The position numbers and the translations under genes were made by a program. 12,236 bases of DNA from Clostridia bacterium (lineage in GTDB: Bacteria; Bacillota_A; Clostridia; Christensenellales; UBA1242), in the NCBI GenBank assembly GCA_017454425.1, contig JAFTCZ010000054.1:1-12236 (forward strand). Direction: 5' to 3'. How positions within the stretch are numbered: the stretch's first letter is position 1; each line of letters begins with the position of its first letter. The notes beneath the pieces were generated by a model. It was not told the origin of the DNA, made no database searches, and saw nothing but the letters and a program-made list of their open reading frames with translations. Positions 1 to 5,668 of the stretch are shown here, piece after piece.

Positions 1-162
1 GGTGCTGGTCATATAGATTTGTCTAAATGGTATTATGATATGCATTCTCGCATTCATGTAGAACATATTCGTAGTAATTCAAAAAAGATTGCACAATATA
101 TTAATAAACTTACATATCACTCTGTTAAAGATAGTGCAGGTTATTTAATATATAGTAGATAA
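1..162 (+). CDS. C-terminal fragment of an unrecognised protein (start lies before the window)
   Basis: Frame 1 is open from the first base to a TAA at 160-162 and encodes 53 residues. The fragment starts GAGHIDLS, has a basic helical middle (HVEHIRSNSKKIAQYINKL) and ends GYLIYSR. I do not recognise the family. The pattern G-x-G-H-I-D, then I-A-x-Y-I-x-K-L, then a terminal G-Y-x-x-Y-S-R loosely recalls the C-terminal part of rolling-circle Rep proteins of small plasmids and phages, but no catalytic motif lies in the visible part, so this is a weak inference. It is followed at once by hairpin-forming repeats (168-263) and an AT-rich accessory stretch, which would fit the edge of a mobile element. 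No ribosome binding site or start can be judged. Confidence 0.55.
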   Translation, partial: GAGHIDLSKWYYDMHSRIHVEHIRSNSKKIAQYINKLTYHSVKDSAGYLIYSR

Positions 163-167
163 ATGCG

Positions 168-320
168 GTGCAAAAAGCCTATTGAATGGCTTTGCCATAT
201 TTGATTTTTTGCACTCGCCCGTTTGTGCGTAGGGTAGAGTAGTGCAAAAAGTAAACTTTTTGCGTGTGTAGATAATGCCCGCCTATTTGTCCCGTAGGGT
301 AGTGTAATATTATACCGCTT
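168..320. repeat. Hairpin-rich repeat region built on the word GTGCAAAAA
   Basis: GTGCAAAAA occurs at 168-176 and 242-250, and inverted as TTTTTGCAC at 206-214. Shorter inverted copies ending CTTTTTGC lie at 255-263 and around 317-325. Arms 168-176 and 206-214 can pair; AAAGCC (174-179) can instead pair with GGCTTT (188-193); GCAAAAAG (244-251) pairs with CTTTTTGC (256-263). Two partial direct repeats containing TAGGGTAG follow (230-239 and 295-304). The region sits just after the stop of the upstream fragment. It has no ribosome binding site and no convincing reading frame. It looks like a dispersed intergenic repeat or structured 3' region, but its role is unknown. Confidence 0.5.
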
Positions 321-392
321 TTTGCAGTTACAAAGAGAATAAGTATTTGCTTTATTTTGAACAAACACGAATATTTAGATATGTTGGTATAT

Positions 393-423
393 AAAAAAAG
401 AAAGAGATTATTTCTCTTTCTTT
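393..423 (-). terminator. Rho-independent terminator of the small membrane protein gene
   Basis: A 10-bp stem pairs 397-406 with 414-423 around a 7-nt loop (407-413). Read on the minus strand the stem is followed by a run of T (399 down to 393). The TAA stop of the 55-codon gene (408-410) lies in the loop, so terminator and gene end overlap. This supports that gene being real. Confidence 0.8.
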
Positions 424-575
424 TCTTGTTTTTCTTTCTCTACCATTTCTTTATAATGTTTATCTATTAGTTTGTTTTTTTTCCTTTCTATGTGTGCTTT
501 TCTTACTTTTTTTATTATATGGTATATAAATAGTGCAAATATTAATATGGCTGTTAATATATAGTATGTTAACAT
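408..575 (-). CDS. Small single-span membrane protein, 55 residues, unknown function
   Basis: ATG at 575-573 follows a strong AGGAG site (plus 583-587) with a 7-nt gap, and the gene ends at TAA 410-408 inside the loop of a good terminator. The product starts MLTYYILTAILIFALFIYHI, one hydrophobic helix (about residues 3-21), then has a very basic and acidic tail rich in K and E that should be helical and cytosolic. This N-in-membrane, charged-tail layout is seen in many small bacterial membrane proteins, including type I toxins such as TxpA, but also in harmless accessory subunits. I recognise no family. A longer reading frame on the same strand (460-648) is in another frame and lacks a ribosome binding site. 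The gene lies alone between repeats and has a possible own promoter near 672-699. Confidence 0.7.
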   Translation of the reverse strand: MLTYYILTAILIFALFIYHIIKKVRKAHIERKKNKLIDKHYKEMVEKEKQEKKEK

Positions 576-641
576 TTTTATAACTCCTTTTTACATTTTT
601 GAAAATTTTATCAAAATTTTTATTTTTTTGCAAGTTTTTGT

Positions 642-670
642 TTGACATATGTAATTTTTTTTAGTATATT
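642..670 (+). promoter_or_regulatory. Consensus sigma-A promoter facing a region without a recognisable gene
   Basis: TTGACA (642-647), a 17-bp spacer and TATATT (665-670) make a near-perfect promoter, predicting a start near 677. Transcription would run into the hairpin at 687-720 and then the inverted repeat at 799-952. No coding sequence with a ribosome binding site follows on the plus strand before 2002, so the product may be a non-coding RNA. Confidence 0.55.
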
Positions 671-671
671 G

Positions 672-699
672 ATTATAACATAGTGCAATTGTGCGTAAA
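672..699 (-). promoter_or_regulatory. Possible promoter of the small membrane protein gene
   Basis: On the minus strand TATAAT (677-672) has TTTACG (699-694) 16 bp upstream. The -35 is poor, the -10 perfect. It would give a leader of about 90 nt before the ATG at 575. It overlaps the plus-strand promoter 642-670 and the left arm of the hairpin 687-720, so the two transcripts would diverge from shared DNA. Confidence 0.4.
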
Positions 700-720
700 A
701 CTCGTGTTTTGCGCATAATT
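687..720. other. 15-bp hairpin next to divergent promoters
   Basis: Arm 687-701 pairs with arm 706-720 around the loop TCGT (702-705). As plus-strand RNA all 15 positions pair, two of them as G-U. The right arm (GTTTTGCGCATAATT) is partly repeated near 1911-1928 as GTTTTGCG-TG-CATAAT. A T-run follows only after 12 nt (733-739), so this is not a standard terminator. It could be the 5' structure of an RNA from the 642 promoter or an operator. Confidence 0.5.
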
Positions 721-798
721 TAACAATACTCATTTTTTTACACTACTCTTGCCCTGCTTATAATTTATCACTCTGTCTCAGCGCATTTTAGCTGCATA

Positions 799-952
799 AT
801 AGTGCTTCTCTCAGTCAGAGTGAAAAAAACAAATGAGGAGTTATTCATTAAAATTGCGTTATTCTGTCTGAGAGCATCATGTTATTATCAATTATTAAAA
901 AATTAATGATAAACACCTCATTAAAAAAGCTTACTCTGTCTCACAGCACTAT
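799..952. repeat. 154-bp imperfect inverted repeat with CTCTGTCT-type boxes
   Basis: The left arm (799-851) and right arm (903-952) are imperfect inverted copies: ATAGTGCT pairs with AGCACTAT at the outer ends, CAGAGT (815-820) with ACTCTG (933-938), and a 20-bp inner block (832-851 with 903-922) matches at 17 positions. A related box CTGTCTGAGAGCA lies in the central loop (864-876) and another, CACTCTGTCTCAGCGC (769-784), lies just outside. These allow alternative pairings. There is no open reading frame with a ribosome binding site. It resembles a MITE-like element, or the fold of a structured RNA or replication origin; the sequence does not decide between these. Confidence 0.5.
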
Positions 953-1124
953 ATAAAAAAAGATATATAAGCCCATATGACCTATATATAATCTTTGTAT
1001 TAAACAATATATTATAAATTGCGTAGTTATAAAAAATGTTCGTATGTTCTAAATTTTAATAGGGCAGTTTTTGATATAATTTTCAGTTGACTTCTCTACC
1101 CTAAAAAATATTTTTTATTTCCAC
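953..1124. other. AT-rich intergenic stretch, no gene seen
   Basis: I see no coding sequence, RNA gene or convincing promoter here. It ends with the word TCTACCCTA (1095-1103) and the perfect AT-only palindrome AAAAAATATTTTTT (1103-1116). The palindrome lies just after the stop of the minus-strand metallopeptidase gene and may be a weak terminator for it. Confidence 0.5.
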
Positions 1125-1796
1125 TCACCTAAATATTTGCAAAAGATAATCACCTTGTTTTAGTTCACTTCTCCGCTCTTTTGTATCCGGCAGCACGCTT
1201 AATACTATTTGCCAAAAGCGTTTTGAGTGGTTAAACTCACAAAGGTGCGCTAACTCGTGGACAGCAATATAATCGACAAGCCTGATAGGAAGCATGGCTA
1301 TGCGCCAATTTAGTTTTATTTCCTTTTTGCTATTGCACAACCCCCAACTTGTTTTTGTATTATTAATAGACACATTTTGTGGCATAAGGTGCATAATATT
1401 AGCATATAGTGTTATGCGCTCTTGAGCAAGCTTTGTGGCATGTTGTTTGTACCACTTAATGATGTTGGGCTTAATTTTATCTTTGGGCATTTTGTATGGA
1501 ATGTACAAGGCATCATTGTAAAGTGTAATCTTTTTGATGTTGTCAGCAAGTGCAAGCCTATATACAACGCCTTCGAACAATATCTTTTTATAATTAATGA
1601 TATCCTGATTTAATATAGATCGATTGATAATCTTGGTTTGATGCTTAATTATCCAATCTTGGCGTTTAACAATAATACTGTTAATATAACTAACAGGACA
1701 ATCAGTTGGGGCCTTTACAACAACCTTGCCTTGTGGTGATATAAGAATTGATATTGTCTTGCGTTTTGACCTAATTATCGCATCAACAGTAATCAC
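1125..1796 (-). CDS. YgjP-like zinc metallopeptidase (SprT/M48-related)
   Basis: The 223-residue product carries HELAH (residues 180-184) followed by a third histidine at H190 in the context NHSKRFW. This is the zinc site of the YgjP/DUF45 family, with H180, H184 and H190 as metal ligands and E181 as general base. Just before it lies the family signature around KTSWGLCNSKKEIKLNWRI (148-166). Length is typical for the family (about 220-240). The protein is probably cytosolic, with no signal peptide. Members are often found near restriction-modification genes, but none is seen here, and the substrate is not known. The start is GTG at 1796, with GGAGG (1809-1805) 8 nt upstream; there is no ATG alternative nearby. 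A minus-strand promoter lies at 1823-1850. The stop is TGA. Confidence 0.85.
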   Translation of the reverse strand: MITVDAIIRSKRKTISILISPQGKVVVKAPTDCPVSYINSIIVKRQDWIIKHQTKIINRSILNQDIINYKKILFEGVVYRLALADNIKKITLYNDALYIPYKMPKDKIKPNIIKWYKQHATKLAQERITLYANIMHLMPQNVSINNTKTSWGLCNSKKEIKLNWRIAMLPIRLVDYIAVHELAHLCEFNHSKRFWQIVLSVLPDTKERRSELKQGDYLLQIFR

Positions 1797-1822
1797 AGCG
1801 GTTGCCTCCTTTGGTTTATTAT

Positions 1823-1850
1823 ATTATATCACATCCAGTTAATTTGGCAA
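1823..1850 (-). promoter_or_regulatory. Promoter of the metallopeptidase gene
   Basis: On the minus strand TTGCCA (1850-1845), a 16-bp spacer and TATAAT (1828-1823) precede the GGAGG site and GTG start. It is divergent from the promoter of the PadR gene about 90 bp away. Confidence 0.6.
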
Positions 1851-1860
1851 CTCATTTTGA

Positions 1861-1904
1861 TACTATGCAACAAAAATCGTAGTACTATGCTATTTTTCGT
1901 GATT
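1861..1904. promoter_or_regulatory. Direct repeat and dyad between divergent promoters, possible operator
   Basis: TACTATGC occurs at 1861-1868 and 1883-1890, 22 bp apart. Overlapping this is a dyad: AAAAAT (1872-1877), the palindrome TAGTACTA (1880-1887) and ATTTTT (1892-1897). It sits between the metallopeptidase promoter and the PadR promoter. PadR proteins bind dyad sites, often in their own promoter, so autoregulation is possible, but there is no direct proof. Confidence 0.3.
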
Positions 1905-1940
1905 GTTAGGCGTTTTGCGTGCATAATACCCACAAAAGTC

Positions 1941-1969
1941 TTGACAAAATTTGCATTATAGGTTAAAAT
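1941..1969 (+). promoter_or_regulatory. Promoter of the membrane-tethered PadR gene
   Basis: TTGACA (1941-1946), a 17-bp spacer and TAAAAT (1964-1969) lie upstream of GGAGG (1989-1993) and the ATG at 2002. Confidence 0.7.
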
Positions 1970-2001
1970 AAATCAACCATATAAACCCGGAGGATAATAT
2001 T

Positions 2002-3585
2002 ATGCAATTAGGTAACCTAAACTTGTTGATTTTGAAATCAATATCAAAATCCGAAAAGTATGGTCTAGAGATTATTGATGACATTTCAAAGGATACCAAC
2101 GGTGCAGTTGTCATCAAACAACCTAGTCTGTACAGCGGTTTACGCCGACTAGAGCAAAGAGGTCTTATCTCAAGTAGATGGGAAGACAGTGAAATTGGTG
2201 GACGCCGTCATTATTACACAATAACCAATCTTGGAAAAACAGAACTAGCAAGTCACACCGAGCAAGAGTTTGTACCAGAAGCAAAAACTGAAGAAAACAC
2301 CACTGCCCCACAAGAAGTATTTACTGAAAATGTTTTTGCAGAAAATGTTGAGGCAAAACAAGACGAAGCTGTTTCTGCCAGTGATGAACAACCTGCAACA
2401 CCAAGCATGAAGCAACCTACATACTTTGAGCAAATTGATAATAAGGAACAAGCAACAAACTATGCCGAGTATGACCCAACAAGTGACACTGAAGACAAGC
2501 CAAAAACCTTTAGTGACACAATGCGTGATTATGTCGAGCCACAAAACGAATACAACGAATATAAGTTTGACGAACAGCCAACACAAAAAACCGAGCAAGA
2601 AGAACCAAAAGAAGAAAACGCAAACGCCGAGGCTGACATCATTGACAGCGCACAAAAAATTGCAAACGGATACGAAGCTCCGCAAGACACTGTTGTTGAA
2701 TATGTTCATTCAAACAAAGAGGCTGATGACGAAATTAACTATAAAGACATTTTGGGCGACCTGGACGCAAACCTAAACGATGTTGAAGGTGAACCACAAC
2801 AAGCAATGCAAAATGAGGCAATCTTAAATGCAGAAGACAACGCCGAAGCAGCAACACAAGATCGTCAAAAAAGCGCTTATGAAAAAGAACTAGAACAAAT
2901 ACTTCTCTCTTCTGAAAAAGATGATGCAACACATCAACTAACAATCAAAGAAACAGATCGTATGGAAGAAGTAAACCACAGATATGGTGAAGGCCCAATG
3001 TCATCTGTTCACCCAGATGAAGTTGTTGAAGACGAAACTTTTGATGAAAATATTCACAAGATCGCTCCAAAAGATGTTGGTTTTACTTACCTAAACCAAG
3101 ACAACATAACAGTCAAGCCTTACAAAAAAGCAAACAAAAAGGCAAACAAAACAGGCTTGTTCTTAAATGTTAACAAATTTAACCTTGTTCGTGCTTCTAT
3201 TATGTTTGTATTAATGGCACTAGAACTTACCTTGTTGTACTTGATTGGCAATGCAAATGGTTTGTTTGAGGGCCTTGGTGCAACAACCACAATATTGTTT
3301 AGCATATCTGCTGCTGTTGTTGTTTTGTACTTTGCAATTTCATTAATTTATACATTACCAAACATATCAAAGAAAAAGAGTATTCAAGAAATTGAATTTG
3401 GCAAAGACATTTTGTACCGATTTATTATGTTTGCCTTTATAATTCTATTTATCATTGGCCTAAACCTATTTATGGGTATGCCAAACACAATTAGTTGGTT
3501 GATACCTGCTATTATGACAACAAACATTCTTATTTCTTGGATTGTTGGTATTATCATGTACAACACAAAAGCTTTTCATGCATAA
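2002..3585 (+). CDS. PadR-type winged-helix regulator fused to a four-helix membrane domain
   Basis: The first 85 of 527 residues are a PadR DNA-binding domain: the N-terminal helix LGNLNLLILKSI, the recognition region PSLYSGLRRLEQRGLI (41-56) and the wing GGRRHYYTITNLGK (66-79). From about 86 to 385 comes a long, acidic, low-complexity linker rich in E, D, Q, N and A, with no domain I recognise. The C-terminal part has four likely transmembrane helices (about 396-416, 427-450, 471-491, 497-519). An ordinary PadR is about 100-180 residues, soluble, with a C-terminal dimerisation helix. Here that helix is absent or replaced, and the regulator would be held at the membrane. The ATG has GGAGG 8 nt upstream. 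The gene stands alone, ends in a terminator shared with the next gene, and has its own promoter. Target genes are unknown; the nearby ABC exporter is a candidate by family habit only. Confidence 0.85.
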   Translation: MQLGNLNLLILKSISKSEKYGLEIIDDISKDTNGAVVIKQPSLYSGLRRLEQRGLISSRWEDSEIGGRRHYYTITNLGKTELASHTEQEFVPEAKTEENTTAPQEVFTENVFAENVEAKQDEAVSASDEQPATPSMKQPTYFEQIDNKEQATNYAEYDPTSDTEDKPKTFSDTMRDYVEPQNEYNEYKFDEQPTQKTEQEEPKEENANAEADIIDSAQKIANGYEAPQDTVVEYVHSNKEADDEINYKDILGDLDANLNDVEGEPQQAMQNEAILNAEDNAEAATQDRQKSAYEKELEQILLSSEKDDATHQLTIKETDRMEEVNHRYGEGPMSSVHPDEVVEDETFDENIHKIAPKDVGFTYLNQDNITVKPYKKANKKANKTGLFLNVNKFNLVRASIMFVLMALELTLLYLIGNANGLFEGLGATTTILFSISAAVVVLYFAISLIYTLPNISKKKSIQEIEFGKDILYRFIMFAFIILFIIGLNLFMGMPNTISWLIPAIMTTNILISWIVGIIMYNTKAFHA

Positions 3586-3588
3586 AAC

Positions 3589-3619
3589 AAAAAGTAGTCT
3601 TAATTTAGACTACTTTTTT
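3589..3619. terminator. Bidirectional terminator between the convergent PadR and TVP38 genes
   Basis: A 12-bp perfect stem pairs 3589-3600 (AAAAAGTAGTCT) with 3607-3618 (AGACTACTTTTT), loop TAATTT. The A-run and T-run let it work on both strands. The stop codon of the minus-strand gene (3607-3605) falls at the loop, so the stem also encodes that protein's last residues. Confidence 0.85.
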
Positions 3620-4624
3620 ATTATCTATATCATTTGATGTTGTGTCATCGTCTTGTGGCGGTGGCAATAACAAAACCTCGGAAGAATCATCAGTTTGATT
3701 ATTATCAGTTTGCATTTTTAATTTATTCTTTTTGCCTGACATTTTTTGCGCCCACTTCCCTAGTGTTTCTTCTATTTGGGGTTGAAATTTATAAGCCAAA
3801 ATAAATAGTGTTGCCATAATTAACACAATAATTGCCCACACAATTAAACCCCAGCCCGAATAAGGAATTATTTGGCCGCTGCCCAAATAACATGTCATAA
3901 TAATGCCAATTGGACGAGTAAGGATAATAGTTATCATAAAATATCTAAATGACATTGCTGTCATACCTGCAACCATGCACAAAATATCATCAGGAAACAA
4001 AGGAAACAGCATCATTAAGAAAAATAAATACTTCCCTTTTTCGTACAATAATTTTGAGTATTTTTCGGTTGTTTCTTTGCCCGCTATCCAAATGCAAATC
4101 TTTTCACCAAAACGGTCACCCAGCCAAAAAGCAAACACCGAGCCAAGCATAATGCCAATAAGGCTTAATAGTGTTGCCAAAAACGGGCCAAACAAGGCTG
4201 TTCCGGCAAGGGTTGTTACCATTGCTGGCAGTGGGATAAAAGTAACCTGTAAAAATTGTATTAATACATAAAAACTCATGCCCCAACCGCCCGTTGAAGC
4301 AACAGCATCTTGCAACGCCTGTGGACTTGAGAAAATCTCTTGCCACCCAAGCAGTATAACAACATAATAGCCCCAAAGCACTATAAAAACAATAATTGTT
4401 GATACCAAAACAAGTTTAAGCCAAGATTTTAGTTTTATGCCAAAAAATATAAAAGCGCACATTATTAATGCGGCACAAGCAACAAGCCATAAAATTGTAT
4501 AAAACTTGCTCATTTTTAGCAAAAATACAATGCAAAAAATATTAGCAATATTCAAAATTAAGCTAATAAGCAAATATAGTATATAAGACTTACGGCTAGT
4601 CATTTTTTCATCATCGTTTTGCAT
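3605..4624 (-). CDS. TVP38/TMEM64-family (DedA-like, SNARE-associated/VTT domain) membrane protein
   Basis: The 339-residue product is a polytopic membrane protein. Two helices near the N-terminus (about 14-36 and 42-62) and one at 70-92 precede the VTT domain (about 126-250). The family signatures are TTLAGTALFGPFLA and SVFAFWLGDRFGE (137-174), then the PLFPDDILCMVAGMTAM block (208-224) with its conserved acidic pair and the F-rich step after it. A last helix (about 258-278) leads to a cytosolic tail with an acidic, proline-containing end (305-335). Family members are linked to lipid scrambling or flipping and envelope integrity; the exact substrate cannot be read here. The ATG at 4624 has no Shine-Dalgarno sequence at normal distance, and the promoter at 4634-4662 puts transcription start only about 3 nt before it, so the mRNA is probably leaderless. 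It is divergent from the ABC operon. Confidence 0.85.
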   Translation of the reverse strand: MQNDDEKMTSRKSYILYLLISLILNIANIFCIVFLLKMSKFYTILWLVACAALIMCAFIFFGIKLKSWLKLVLVSTIIVFIVLWGYYVVILLGWQEIFSSPQALQDAVASTGGWGMSFYVLIQFLQVTFIPLPAMVTTLAGTALFGPFLATLLSLIGIMLGSVFAFWLGDRFGEKICIWIAGKETTEKYSKLLYEKGKYLFFLMMLFPLFPDDILCMVAGMTAMSFRYFMITIILTRPIGIIMTCYLGSGQIIPYSGWGLIVWAIIVLIMATLFILAYKFQPQIEETLGKWAQKMSGKKNKLKMQTDNNQTDDSSEVLLLPPPQDDDTTSNDIDNKKVV

Positions 4625-4633
4625 AGTTTATGA

Positions 4634-4662
4634 ATTGTAGCATCCTTTTGTTGAATTGTCAA
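4634..4662 (-). promoter_or_regulatory. Promoter of the TVP38-family gene, giving a leaderless transcript
   Basis: On the minus strand TTGACA (4662-4657), a 17-bp spacer and TACAAT (4639-4634). The predicted start is near 4627, while the ATG starts at 4624. GGA at 4646-4644 lies inside the spacer and so cannot serve as a ribosome binding site. Confidence 0.7.
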
Positions 4663-4678
4663 TCAATAAAATATTTAC

Positions 4679-4707
4679 TTGACTTAAAAGACAAAATATT
4701 ATAAAAT
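4679..4707 (+). promoter_or_regulatory. Promoter of the ABC exporter operon
   Basis: TTGACT (4679-4684), a 17-bp spacer and TAAAAT (4702-4707) precede GGAGG (4721-4725) and the ATG at 4734. Its -35 is 16 bp from the -35 of the divergent TVP38 promoter. Confidence 0.7.
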
Positions 4708-4733
4708 AATTTTTAATATTGGAGGGATTGGAT

Positions 4734-5654
4734 ATGGAGCCTGTTTTAGAAATCAAAAATGTGTCTAAAGTATATGGTACTAGATATGTTTTGCGCAATA
4801 TAAATTTTAATATTTATGCTGGTGAAATTTTTGGGTTTATAGGTCCAAACGGTGCAGGAAAATCTACCCTTATGCGTATAATTACAGGCATGTCAACCCC
4901 AAGTGACGGCGAAGTAAAAATTTGCGGCCATTCAGTACAACAAGAATTTGAAAAAGCCATTGTAAATATTGGTGCAACAATCGAAAACACCAATCTTTAT
5001 GGTTATATGACAGCAAAACAAAATTTGTCATATTATGCAAGCCTTTATCCAGATGTTTCGAAAGAAAGAATTGTCGAAACACTAGAAATAGTAGGCCTAA
5101 AAGACAGAATGAATGACCCTGTCAAAGATTACTCTTTGGGTATGCGCCAAAAAATTGGACTTGCCCAAGCCCTATTGCATGAACCAAAATTGCTTGTCTT
5201 GGACGAGCCAACAAATGGTTTGGACGCCGAAAGTGTTATTCACCTTCGCCAAATATTACGAAAATTGGTTGCCGAAAAAAACATCTCGGTTTTATTAAGC
5301 AGCCACAATCTTAGTGAAGTAGAACAACTGTGTGACACTGTTGCTTTTGTAGATCATGGCAGTATCATAGAAACCCAAACAATGAACAAAATAAAGCAAG
5401 AAACAAGCGAAACATCACGGTTTAGAATTCGAGTAAACTATCCAAATTATTCTGCCAAGATGATTTATCTTAAATACAATCTTCCTGTTGAAGTTGCAGG
5501 AGATTCTGTTTTGATACCTTGTCAGGATACGGTCCTTCCAAAAATTCTTGATTCATTGCGTGCCCGAGATATTCAGGTTTATGCTATTAATGTAGAAACA
5601 AAATCATTAGAGGATATTTATATTGATATTATAAAAACACATAACAAAAAATAA
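4734..5654 (+). CDS. ABC transporter ATP-binding protein (ABC-2 / drug-exporter type)
   Basis: The 306-residue product has a complete nucleotide-binding domain: Walker A GPNGAGKST (37-45), signature YSLGMRQK (133-140), Walker B LLVLDEP (153-159), D-loop NGLD (161-164) and switch histidine H191. At the Q-loop position the sequence reads IENTNLYGYMT (83-93), the E-for-Q form common in bacitracin/lantibiotic-type exporters. About 80 residues after residue 215 form the variable C-terminal domain of this subfamily. It should energise the permease encoded 14 nt downstream, exporting an unknown substrate or acting on the envelope. ATG 4734 is preferred over an upstream TTG at 4719 because GGAGG (4721-4725) lies 8 nt before the ATG and would be inside the longer form. 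Confidence 0.92.
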   Translation: MEPVLEIKNVSKVYGTRYVLRNINFNIYAGEIFGFIGPNGAGKSTLMRIITGMSTPSDGEVKICGHSVQQEFEKAIVNIGATIENTNLYGYMTAKQNLSYYASLYPDVSKERIVETLEIVGLKDRMNDPVKDYSLGMRQKIGLAQALLHEPKLLVLDEPTNGLDAESVIHLRQILRKLVAEKNISVLLSSHNLSEVEQLCDTVAFVDHGSIIETQTMNKIKQETSETSRFRIRVNYPNYSAKMIYLKYNLPVEVAGDSVLIPCQDTVLPKILDSLRARDIQVYAINVETKSLEDIYIDIIKTHNKK

Positions 5655-5668
5655 GGAGATAACAAAAA

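Larger units (their letters stand above)
227..757. repeat. Pair of imperfect inverted repeats (227-250 and 735-757) flanking the small membrane gene
   Basis: The reverse complement of 227-250 reads TTTTTGCACTACTCTACCCT and onward; plus 735-757 reads TTTTTACACTACTCTTGCCC and onward. They match at about 17 of 20 positions once one gap is allowed. The two arms enclose roughly 500 bp with the 55-residue membrane protein gene, its terminator and the divergent promoter region. This could be the ends of a small non-autonomous element, but I see no target-site duplication and no transposase, so it may equally be two copies of a dispersed repeat. Confidence 0.35.

Noticed and set aside
141..368. Minus-strand frames of 61-75 codons in the repeat region
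   Set aside because: No ribosome binding site, no domain, and they run through the hairpin repeats and the end of the plus-strand fragment.
460..648. Minus-strand reading frame of 62 codons over the small membrane gene
   Set aside because: It has no ribosome binding site and is out of frame with the 408-575 gene, which has AGGAG, a membrane helix and a terminator at its stop.
687..739. Rho-independent terminator at the 15-bp hairpin
   Set aside because: The T-run begins 12 nt after the stem, too far for a standard terminator.
168..952. CRISPR array
   Set aside because: Repeats alternate in orientation, are short and unevenly spaced, and no cas genes are visible.
2245..2709. 154-codon minus-strand frame rich in F, L and C
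   Set aside because: It is the mirror of the acidic linker of the PadR protein; no ribosome binding site or promoter.
4611..4643. Ten-codon upstream frame before the TVP38 gene
   Set aside because: Its ATG lies inside the promoter spacer, so it should not be transcribed from that promoter.
4719..4733. TTG start for the ABC ATPase giving five more residues
   Set aside because: The GGAGG site would lie inside the coding sequence; ATG 4734 has correct spacing.
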